Origin: Burkholderiales bacterium RIFOXYD12_FULL_59_19
GTDB taxonomy: Bacteria > Pseudomonadota > Gammaproteobacteria > Burkholderiales > Burkholderiaceae_C
DNA length: 64,000 bases
Reading direction: 5' to 3'
Assembly (NCBI GenBank): GCA_001771065.1
Contig: MESQ01000018.1
Span: 1 to 64,000 of the forward strand
Shown here: one piece after another, positions 41,163-48,544 of the stretch
How the letters are laid out: the number at the start of each line of letters is the position of its first letter
How positions within the stretch are numbered: position 1 is the stretch's first letter
Notes under the pieces: model-generated
What the model was told of the DNA's origin: nothing
The model's database searches: none
The model's input: only the letters and a program-made list of their open reading frames with translations
Position numbers and translations under genes: made by a program

Positions 41163-42646
41163 TGTCGTTTTCTTGTGTTGCGTGCCCCCGCAAGGGGGCA
41201 CGTTTGTTGTCTGCGGTCGGGTTGATGTTGGCAAGCCTTGGCCCGGGCAGCGCCCAGGCCGCAGTGGCGCAGCCGACCGTCAAGCCTGGCAAGATTGCCG
41301 AGACTTACGAGCAATTGCGCGTCACCGAAGTGGCTGACCAACTCATTCGCTACCTGGGTGAAGCGGGTCAGTGGGTCGACCAGCCCGAGGTACGCCTGCC
41401 GGTGCAGGCGCTTGCCCCCAAAATTCGTGCCGCCGTGCTGGCCCACCCCGAGGTGCGTTTGTCGCAAGAGCAGCGCGCCACGGCCAAAATCGCCACCCGT
41501 GAGGCCTATGCTGGTTTCTTGCCGCAGGCCTCGGTCAATGTGGAATCTGGCAAGCGAAATTTTGACGAAGTCAACACGCCCTGGAACTACTCTCCGGCGC
41601 ACGTAGACAGCTCAAAAGCCGTGGCCTTGTCGGCGCGCCAGTTGATTTACGACTTTGGCGCCGTGCGTGGCACGGTAGATGCGCGTACGGCGCTTGAAAC
41701 TGCGGCACAGGCCAGGGCCGAGCTCAAAACTTCCGAGCTCACGCTGCGTGCCCTCACCGCTTGGCTTGAGATGTTTCGGGGCCGCCAACTGTTGGTGCTC
41801 ACCGACATGAACGTGCAGTCGCGCCAGCAAATCTTGTCGTTCATTACCGAGCGGGCGCAACTGGGCGGCAGCGCGCAGAGCGACGTGCTGCGTGCGCGGG
41901 CCCGGCTGTCTGATGCCCAGGTGGCCGCCGTGGCAGCACAAACCCAGCTTTCTGCCGCCGAAGCGGTGTATTTTGAGGTCTTCAACGAGGCGCCGCCGAC
42001 CCAGTTGGCACTGCCGCAACTGACCTTGGTGTCGCTGCAGCGTTATGCCAACCTGGGCGAACTGTTTGAGCGCAGTGCGCAATTGGCCGAAGCCCGCGCC
42101 CAGACCAAAGCCGCCGGTTTTGAGGCGAAAGCCGCCGCGGCCTCGCTGCTGCCCAGCATTGCGCTGGACGTCACTGCGCGTCGCCGTGACTTGGGCGGGC
42201 AGGGCATTGCCGGAACCGACTGGACGGCGGGTATCAACATGAAGCAAAACCTGTATTCGGGCGGTGCCGATGTGGCGCGCAAACAGCAGGCAGAGCAGCG
42301 CGCCATAGAGAGCCAGTTGTCAGAGGACAACCTCAGGCGCCAACTGGAGCGGGCGCTGGCCCAGTCGGTGGCCGATGTCAAAAGCAGCAGCGCTGCCGTG
42401 GCGGCGCGTAAAGACGCTGCCCAGGTGGCCGCAGTGGCACTGGAGGCCGTGCGCGAGCAGTTTGCCTTTCGCCGCGGCTCTTTGCTTGACCTGCTGCGGG
42501 CGCAAGAAGAGCTTTATATTGCCGGGCGTGATCTGATCGACGGCGTGGTTGACCATTCCCTGGTGCGCTACCGTCTGCTGCACCTGGCCATGGAGCTCAA
42601 CCCCATGTTTGACGTCCCGGTGGAACGTCCCGAAACCCTGAATTGA
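41162..42646 (+). CDS. TolC-family outer membrane protein of the type I secretion system
   Basis: This 494-residue protein has a signal peptide (about residues 10-34, ending near AQA). Two repeats of long alpha-helices with the OEP pattern follow (ALSARQLIYDFGAVRGTVDA; AGINMKQNLYSGGADVARKQ). It forms the trans-periplasmic channel for the adhesin and probably the RTX proteins downstream. The start codon overlaps the adhesin stop, and the ABC transporter gene starts 4 bases after its end. This is the LapE-like member of an adhesin exporter. An additional non-conserved segment lies at about residues 40-90. Confidence 0.92.
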   Translation: MSFSCVACPRKGARLLSAVGLMLASLGPGSAQAAVAQPTVKPGKIAETYEQLRVTEVADQLIRYLGEAGQWVDQPEVRLPVQALAPKIRAAVLAHPEVRLSQEQRATAKIATREAYAGFLPQASVNVESGKRNFDEVNTPWNYSPAHVDSSKAVALSARQLIYDFGAVRGTVDARTALETAAQARAELKTSELTLRALTAWLEMFRGRQLLVLTDMNVQSRQQILSFITERAQLGGSAQSDVLRARARLSDAQVAAVAAQTQLSAAEAVYFEVFNEAPPTQLALPQLTLVSLQRYANLGELFERSAQLAEARAQTKAAGFEAKAAAASLLPSIALDVTARRRDLGGQGIAGTDWTAGINMKQNLYSGGADVARKQQAEQRAIESQLSEDNLRRQLERALAQSVADVKSSSAAVAARKDAAQVAAVALEAVREQFAFRRGSLLDLLRAQEELYIAGRDLIDGVVDHSLVRYRLLHLAMELNPMFDVPVERPETLN

Positions 42647-42650
42647 TGCC

Positions 42651-44786
42651 ATGAAGAACGAATCACCGCAAGTGCTCCACGACGCCTTGCAAGCCTGTTT
42701 ACGCGCCGTTTTGGCCTGGCATGAGCAGCCCTTGTCTAGCGCTTCCATGCGCTCGCGTCTGGGTGGCCACACCATGTGGTCGCAAGACACCCTGATAGAA
42801 GCCGCCGACAGCCTGGGTTATGACGTGGCGCCCGGTCGCATTGACCCGGCTTTGCCTTGCTTGCCGCCGTTGCCCGCTATTTGCTACACCCATGAAGGCA
42901 CGGCCATTGTGGTGCTGGCCTATGAGAGCGAAAACCAGGTGCTGGTGGTGGACCCCGAGCGCTCTGAAAAGCCGGAGCCCGCCAAGCTGTCAGATGTGTT
43001 TGCCCGCTTGAGCGGCAACACGCTGAGCCTGAGTCGGCGCGGTTTGGGCAGTGTTGCTGGCGACCCGGCCACCAAAGCACCCACCAGCCGCCATGGCCAC
43101 TGGTTTTGGGGCCCGATCATTCGCTTGCGCTGGGTCTATTTGCAGGTGGCGCTGGCGGCCCTGTTGGTCAACTTGTTTGCGCTGGCCAGCTCGGTCTTTT
43201 CAATGATCGTGTATGACCGCGTCATCCCCAACAACGCCACCGACACGCTGATTGCGCTGCTCATTGGGGTGTCGATCATCTTTGTCAGCGACTTTGTTAT
43301 TCGCACGGTGCGAGGCTACTTTCTGGACCTGGCCAGCGCCAAGGCCGATGCGGCCATTGCCGACGCGCTGTTCGAGCAAATCCTCGACGCCCAATTACAC
43401 ACGCGCCGCGGCAGCAGTGGTGCACTGGCCAGCATCATGAAAGAGTTTGAGTCGATTCGTGACTTTTTGACCTCGGCCACGCTCACCACTTTTATTGACA
43501 TCCCGTTTTCGATTTTGTTTTTGGTGGTGATCTGGCTTATTGGCGGGCCCATGGCCTATGTGCCCCTGATTGCGATACCCGTCATGCTGCTGGCGGGCTT
43601 GCTGGTGCAGCCGCAGCTTAAAAAACTCATGCAGGAGTCGCAACAGGACGGCCACCACAAACACGCCATTCTGGTCGAAACCCTGAGCGGGCTGGAGACC
43701 ATCAAGTCCCTGGGGGCGGGCGCCTTGATGCGTCGGCGCTGGCAAGACGCGGTGGTGCACCAGTCCAACGTGGGGCTCAAGTCACGTATGTTGGCCCAGC
43801 TGGCGACCAATGTGGCCAACATGTCGCAGCAGTTTGTGCAGGTGGCGGTGGTGTCGGTAGGGGCGTTTCTGGTGCGCGACGGCGAGCTTGGCTTTGGCGC
43901 CATCATTGCCTGCACTATTTTGTCGGGGCGGGCCATTGCCCCCATTGCCCAAATTACCCAGTTGCTCACGCGCATGAATCAAACCACCGTGAGCTACCGT
44001 GCCCTGAGCGATTTGATGCACCAGGAGCGCGAGCACGAACATGGCAAGGTCTATATGGCGCGGCCCAATTTTCAGGGCAGCATTGAGTTCAGGGATGTCA
44101 CGTTTACCTACCCCGGTGCCTCCAAACCGACGCTGGACAAAGTCTCTTTCAGCATCGCGCCCGGTGAAAAGGTGGCCATTGTGGGCAAGGTGGGCTCTGG
44201 CAAGACCACGGTGTCCAAGCTGATTCTGGGGCTGTACAAACCCGACTCGGGTACGGTCTTGATGGACGGCGTGGATGTGCGCCAGATCGACCCCGCCGAC
44301 CTGCGCCGCGAATTGGGCGTGGTGCTGCAAGAGGTCTGGCTGATCGGTGGCACCGTCAAGCAAAACATTGCCCTGGGCGGCAACTACCCCACCGACGAAG
44401 AAATCCTGCGCGCCGCGCAAATCTCGGGAGTGGACGAATTTGTGCGCCAGCACCCCGAGGGTTACGGCCTGCGCCTGGGTGAGCGCGGCGAGGGCCTGTC
44501 TGGCGGCCAGCGCCAGGCCATTGCGGTGGCGCGCGCCCTGCTGGGCAAGCCCAAAATTTTGCTTTTTGACGAGGCCACCAGTGCCATGGACATGGGCTCC
44601 GAGACCGCGCTGTTGCAACGCCTGAGCAAAGAAATTGGCGACTGCACCTTTGTCACCATCACCCACAAGGCCAGTTTGCTGCAAATTGTCAACAAAATCA
44701 TCGTCATCGATCAAGGCAAGGTGGTCATGCAAGGCACGCCAGAACAATTGATGCGTGCCCAGCAAACCCAGCAGCCAGCCAACTAG
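42651..44786 (+). CDS. Type I secretion ABC transporter (LapB-like) with degenerate C39 domain
   Basis: The 711-residue inner-membrane protein has an N-terminal C39-like domain (about 1-130), six membrane helices (about 155-440) and an ATPase domain (about 470-705) with GKVGSGKTTVSKL, LSGGQRQAIAVARALL and ILLFDEATSAMD. The catalytic cysteine expected in an active C39 peptidase is absent near the N-terminus, so this is a C39-like substrate-docking domain, as in HlyB and LapB. It drives export of RTX and Ig-type proteins without a double-glycine leader. It is followed 3 bases later by the adaptor gene. Confidence 0.94.
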   Translation: MKNESPQVLHDALQACLRAVLAWHEQPLSSASMRSRLGGHTMWSQDTLIEAADSLGYDVAPGRIDPALPCLPPLPAICYTHEGTAIVVLAYESENQVLVVDPERSEKPEPAKLSDVFARLSGNTLSLSRRGLGSVAGDPATKAPTSRHGHWFWGPIIRLRWVYLQVALAALLVNLFALASSVFSMIVYDRVIPNNATDTLIALLIGVSIIFVSDFVIRTVRGYFLDLASAKADAAIADALFEQILDAQLHTRRGSSGALASIMKEFESIRDFLTSATLTTFIDIPFSILFLVVIWLIGGPMAYVPLIAIPVMLLAGLLVQPQLKKLMQESQQDGHHKHAILVETLSGLETIKSLGAGALMRRRWQDAVVHQSNVGLKSRMLAQLATNVANMSQQFVQVAVVSVGAFLVRDGELGFGAIIACTILSGRAIAPIAQITQLLTRMNQTTVSYRALSDLMHQEREHEHGKVYMARPNFQGSIEFRDVTFTYPGASKPTLDKVSFSIAPGEKVAIVGKVGSGKTTVSKLILGLYKPDSGTVLMDGVDVRQIDPADLRRELGVVLQEVWLIGGTVKQNIALGGNYPTDEEILRAAQISGVDEFVRQHPEGYGLRLGERGEGLSGGQRQAIAVARALLGKPKILLFDEATSAMDMGSETALLQRLSKEIGDCTFVTITHKASLLQIVNKIIVIDQGKVVMQGTPEQLMRAQQTQQPAN

Positions 44787-44788
44787 AT

Positions 44789-46144
44789 ATGTTTACCAAC
44801 TTACAAGCCCGCCTGAAAAACTGGGTCGATCACTACGCCGGCACGGCTGCCACCACGGTGGCGGGCAGCGCGGCCGATGCGGGGCAAGTCAGCCGCGCGT
44901 CTTTGTTCATGCTGTGGTCCATTACCGGCTTTTTTGTCGTGATGTTCATCTGGATCGCCGTGGCCGAGGTTGACAACGTGACCCGCGCCGACGGCCGTGT
45001 CATACCGTCAGCCAAGATGCAGGTGATTCAAAACCTGGAGGGCGGTATCGTGTCTGAGATTTTGGTCAAGCAAGGCCAAAGTGTGCAGGCCGGCCAGCGT
45101 CTGGTGGCACTGAGTTCCGTACAACATGATGGTGACATGAAATCGCGCCAGCAGCAGGTGCTGGCCCTTGAAGCCCGCGCCGCCCGCCTGAGCGCATTGG
45201 CCAGCGGCCAGGCGCCCAAGTTCCCGCAGAGCGTGACCAGCACGGCCCCCGAACTGGTGGCGGTGGAAACCGCCAGTTACCTGTCGAAAAAACTTGAGCA
45301 AGAGTCCCAGGTGAGTGTGCTCAGTGCCCAGGTTGAGCAAAAAAACCGCGAGCTGGAAGAGTCGCGCATCAGCCTGCAAGCCACCCAGAAAAGCTTGGAA
45401 CTGGGCCGCGAAGAGCGTGCCACCGTGGCCCGCATGGTTGAGCGCGGGCTGGAGCCGCGCCTGGAATTGGTGCGCATCGACCGCAGCTTTGCCGAACAAG
45501 AAGGCCGGGCCCAAGCGGCCGGTGTGGCCATTGAGCGCCTGCGCTCGGCCATCAACGAAATCACGGCACGCAAAGAAGCGGTGGTGCGCCAGTTTCGGTC
45601 TGAAGCCCTGAATGAGCTTAACCGCACCATGGCCGACCTGGGGCCGCTGCAGCAGTCCATGCCGGCACTGCTGGACAAAGTGGCCCGCACCGAAATCAAG
45701 GCCCCCATGAAAGGCATTGTGAACCGCGTGTTTGTGACCACCCTGGGTGGCACCGTGCGCCCGGGCGACCCCATTGTGGAAGTGGTACCGGGTGACGATG
45801 AACTGGTGGTCGAGGCGTTGGTCAACCCCAAAGACATCGGTTTTGTCAAGCTGGGGCAGTTGGCGCGTGTCAAGATCACCGCCTACGACTACTCGATATT
45901 TGGCTCGATGGAAGGCACCGTGCAAAGCATCAGCGCTGACGCCGTGCCCAACGAAAAAGGCGAGGCATTTTTTCAGGTGCGCATCACCACCAAGACCAAG
46001 ACGATTGAAGCCATCGACAAAAAGCTGCCCATCATGCCCGGCATGCAGGCCCAAATTGACATCATCACCGGCAAGAAAACCATTCTGCAGTTTTTGTCCA
46101 AACCCATTGTGGCGGTGAAAGAAAACGCGTTCCGGGAGCGTTGA
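44789..46144 (+). CDS. Type I secretion membrane-fusion adaptor (HlyD/LapC-like)
   Basis: The 451-residue protein has one membrane helix at about residues 35-57 and a lipoyl half-motif (NLEGGIVSEILVKQGQSVQAG). A long coiled-coil hairpin spans about residues 120-290, followed by the second lipoyl half (RTEIKAPMKGIVNRVFVTT) and a beta-barrel C-terminus. It bridges the ABC transporter and the TolC-like channel in the periplasm. The three exporter genes are in one run with at most 4 bases between them. Downstream lies a 270-base gap containing only gene debris. Confidence 0.94.
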   Translation: MFTNLQARLKNWVDHYAGTAATTVAGSAADAGQVSRASLFMLWSITGFFVVMFIWIAVAEVDNVTRADGRVIPSAKMQVIQNLEGGIVSEILVKQGQSVQAGQRLVALSSVQHDGDMKSRQQQVLALEARAARLSALASGQAPKFPQSVTSTAPELVAVETASYLSKKLEQESQVSVLSAQVEQKNRELEESRISLQATQKSLELGREERATVARMVERGLEPRLELVRIDRSFAEQEGRAQAAGVAIERLRSAINEITARKEAVVRQFRSEALNELNRTMADLGPLQQSMPALLDKVARTEIKAPMKGIVNRVFVTTLGGTVRPGDPIVEVVPGDDELVVEALVNPKDIGFVKLGQLARVKITAYDYSIFGSMEGTVQSISADAVPNEKGEAFFQVRITTKTKTIEAIDKKLPIMPGMQAQIDIITGKKTILQFLSKPIVAVKENAFRER

Positions 46145-46314
46145 TCTGCTCAGGATTGCGTCTGTTTGATGCCCTGCACGGTCTGGTTGGCGCTCAAGCA
46201 AAGCGTTACCATGATCCAATGGACGAATTCGTTAACACCGCTGGCCCGAATCAACCCGACATCCGCGACACACTGTGCGGCTAACGGTGCCAGCAGGTCT
46301 GCCAAAATCGGGCC

Positions 46315-46395
46315 ATGAAGCGCAAAAAACTCTCGGTTGGCATTCAGACTCTGCGTGAAATTCGCGAAGAAAGTTATCAGTCGGTGGGTTTGTGA
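46315..46395 (+). pseudogene. N-terminal scrap of an AAA-ATPase/DUF1703-type gene
   Basis: An ATG opens a 26-codon frame, KKLSVGIQTLREIREESY, ending in TGA. The pattern K-L-x-x-G-I-Q-x-x-x-x-I-R-E-x-x-Y is the standard beginning of the predicted AAA-ATPase/PD-(D/E)XK (DUF1703) proteins that scatter through bacterial genomes. Everything after the first 25 residues is missing. It sits in the otherwise empty gap between the adaptor and glycosyltransferase genes. The match is by recall of the family start. Confidence 0.6.
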
Positions 46396-46414
46396 CAAAT
46401 TTATTTCAATCACC

Positions 46415-47647
46415 ATGACGCAGCGCAAATTCCTTTTTATCCATCAGAACTTTCCAGGCCAGTTTGTCCATGTGGTGGCCGAACTGGTGCGCCTGGGTCA
46501 CGAGGTGGTGGCGCTGGGCATCAAAGGCCGGGGTGTGCCCGGGGTGCGTTTGCTGCGTTATGCGCCCAAGGCACCGGCCAGGGTTTCGGACGTTTCTGAG
46601 GCGCGCGATTTTGAGGCCAAAATTGTGCGCGGCATGGCTTGCGCGCAGGCCATGGCGCAGCTCCAGGCTGAAGGTTTTGTGCCGGACACCGTCGTGGCCC
46701 ACCCCGGCTGGGGTGAGTCGCTGTTTTGCAAAGATGTCTGGCCGACGGCCAGGCTCATCATGTTTGCCGAGTTTTTTTACTCGGCCAGCGGTGCCGACTA
46801 CAACTTTGACCCCGAGTTTGCCCACGACTCCTTGAGCGCTCGAGCGCGCTTGCGGCTAAAAAACAGCGTGCACTTGCAGGCCCTGCACGCCGCCGATGCG
46901 GTTTACAGCCCGACGCAATGGCAGCGTAGCCAGTTGCCGCCTGAATACCTGGCCAAAACAAGCGTCATTTTTGACGGCATAGACACCCGTGCGGTGGCGC
47001 CCCAGCCGCAGGCCAGCATTCATTTGCGCCGTGACAAGCTCACCTTGACGGTGGCAGATGAAGTGATCACCTTTGTCAACCGCAACCTGGAGCCCTACCG
47101 GGGGTTTCACGCGTTCATGCGTGCGCTGCCCGACATGCTGCAACAGCGCCCGCAGGCGCATTGCCTGATTGTTGGGCAAGACGATGTGAGCTACGGCACA
47201 CCCCCCAAGTCGGGCGGCACCTGGCGCGAGGTGATGCTGGCCGAAGTGGGCCAGCGCTTGCCCATGGAACGTGTCCACTTTTTGGGCCGCCTGGCGTATG
47301 ACGATTACTTGCGGGTGATTCAGATTTCACGCTGCCATGTGTACCTGACTTACCCCTTTGTGTTGTCCTGGAGCTGCCTGGAAGCCATGAGCGCGGGCCG
47401 GGTGGTGGTGGCCAGCAACACCGGCCCGGTGCAAGAGGTGATCACGCACGGGGTGAATGGTTTGTTGTTTGATTTTTTTGATACCGACGCCCTTGTCAAC
47501 CAGGTTGTCAGTGTGCTGGCTGCGCCCGACAACTACGCCCACCTGGGCCGGCAAGCCCGTCAAACCGTGCTTGAAAAATACGACCTGCAAAGCCGTTGCC
47601 TGCCGCAGTTGCTGGCCTTGTTGGGTGTTCAATCGTCGCCCGAGTGA
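46415..47647 (+). CDS. GT4-type glycosyltransferase
   Basis: This 410-residue cytoplasmic enzyme of the GT-B fold begins with an N-terminal domain (KFLFIHQNFPGQF, HEVVALGIKG). Its C-terminal donor-binding domain carries FVNRNLEPYRGFHAFMRA, LGRLAYDDYL, the SWSCLEAMSAGRVVVASN nucleotide-sugar motif and GLLF. Glycosyltransferases of this kind often accompany giant type I secreted proteins and may glycosylate them or make matrix polysaccharide; which applies here is not visible. The start ATG is the one at MTQRKFLF. It is in the same orientation as the exporter genes but separated by 270 bases. Confidence 0.9.
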   Translation: MTQRKFLFIHQNFPGQFVHVVAELVRLGHEVVALGIKGRGVPGVRLLRYAPKAPARVSDVSEARDFEAKIVRGMACAQAMAQLQAEGFVPDTVVAHPGWGESLFCKDVWPTARLIMFAEFFYSASGADYNFDPEFAHDSLSARARLRLKNSVHLQALHAADAVYSPTQWQRSQLPPEYLAKTSVIFDGIDTRAVAPQPQASIHLRRDKLTLTVADEVITFVNRNLEPYRGFHAFMRALPDMLQQRPQAHCLIVGQDDVSYGTPPKSGGTWREVMLAEVGQRLPMERVHFLGRLAYDDYLRVIQISRCHVYLTYPFVLSWSCLEAMSAGRVVVASNTGPVQEVITHGVNGLLFDFFDTDALVNQVVSVLAAPDNYAHLGRQARQTVLEKYDLQSRCLPQLLALLGVQSSPE

Positions 47648-47704
47648 AATCTGGGGCACTAAGTGTGGCTTTTTTTTGGCGCAGCTTGATGTCAAAATCA
47701 GCCC

Positions 47705-48127
47705 ATGAACAATGATCTAAAGCAACTGATTGCAACGGATGGCCCCATCGTCAGCGCGATTCGCGCGCGGTTTCCCCAGACCATTGCCATTTACGCCTTT
47801 GGTAGCCAAATTCGGGGCCAGGCTAATGCCGACAGTGATCTGGACCTGGCGGTGTTGGTGGCGGGATATGCAGATCCCTTGCTTGTCTGGGACTTGTCGG
47901 CCGACCTGGCCGACCTGGCTGGTTGCAACGTTGATTTGCTTGACCTGCGTGCGGCGTCCACCGTCATGCAGTACCAGGTGATCGCCACCGGTGTCCGCCT
48001 ATGGGCCGCAGGCGTGCAAGCGGGGTTGTTTGCGTGTTACGTGCTCAGTGAGAAAACCGCATTGGATACAGCCCGTTCCCCTTTGTTGGCCGACATTGAG
48101 CGCACAGGGAGGGTCTATGCCAGATGA
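47705..48127 (+). CDS. mntA: MntA-type nucleotidyltransferase antitoxin
   Basis: This 140-residue minimal nucleotidyltransferase has the motif GSQIRGQANADSDLD, that is GSx10DxD, the catalytic pattern of MntA antitoxins. MntA neutralises its partner HepT by adding AMP groups to a tyrosine beside the HepT active site. The gene overlaps hepT by 11 bases, the usual pair arrangement. The start MNNDLKQL has no better upstream choice. It lies between the glycosyltransferase and the RTX protease genes, apparently as an inserted module. Confidence 0.9.
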   Translation: MNNDLKQLIATDGPIVSAIRARFPQTIAIYAFGSQIRGQANADSDLDLAVLVAGYADPLLVWDLSADLADLAGCNVDLLDLRAASTVMQYQVIATGVRLWAAGVQAGLFACYVLSEKTALDTARSPLLADIERTGRVYAR

Positions 48128-48542
48128 TGTGTTGCTGAACAAAGCCGCTACGGTCGAGCGCTGTGTCGCCCGTGCGCGCGAAGAATACGCGCACAACCCG
48201 AGCACCTTTGTCACCGATTACACCCGGCAGGACGCCGCCACCATGAATGTTCAGCGCGCCTGCGAGGCTGTGTTGGACATGGGCCAACATGTGGTGCACC
48301 GAGACCGTTTGGGCGTGCCGCAAAGTGCGCGCGATGTGTTTGACCTGTTGGTCCGCAGCCACTGGCTGCAACCGGCGCAGGCCGATGCACTCAAGCGCAT
48401 GGTCGCCTTTCGCAATATTGCGGTGCATGACTATCAAGCCCTTTCGCTCCCTATTTTGGTGGGGGTAATCACCGGGCATCTGGATGAATTTATCGACTTT
48501 ACACAAACCATTTTGAAGCAGGACGCCGCGTGGCGTAAGTGA
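48117..48542 (+). CDS. hepT: HepT-type RNase toxin (HEPN domain)
   Basis: This 141-residue all-helical HEPN protein carries RNIAVHDY, fitting the R-x4-H-x-Y motif; the Arg and His are RNase residues and the Tyr is the AMP acceptor. It would cleave RNA, possibly tRNA, unless modified by MntA. GGAGGG lies just before the ATG inside mntA. Its TGA at 48540-48542 comes 2 bases before the ATG of the RTX protease gene, so read-through expression of that gene from the toxin-antitoxin transcript is possible. Confidence 0.9.
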   Translation: MPDDVLLNKAATVERCVARAREEYAHNPSTFVTDYTRQDAATMNVQRACEAVLDMGQHVVHRDRLGVPQSARDVFDLLVRSHWLQPAQADALKRMVAFRNIAVHDYQALSLPILVGVITGHLDEFIDFTQTILKQDAAWRK

Positions 48543-48544
48543 TC

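Noticed and set aside
42651-43040. Active C39 peptidase cleaving double-glycine leaders
   Set aside because: The catalytic cysteine is missing at the N-terminus, so it is a C39-like docking domain.
45008-46219. Minus-strand open frame of 403 codons
   Set aside because: It is antisense to the HlyD-like adaptor gene; composition is that of a shadow frame.
46150-46428. Minus-strand 92-codon frame in the gap before the glycosyltransferase
   Set aside because: No family pattern or ribosome site; it overlaps the DUF1703-type scrap on the other strand. It cannot be excluded fully but has no support.
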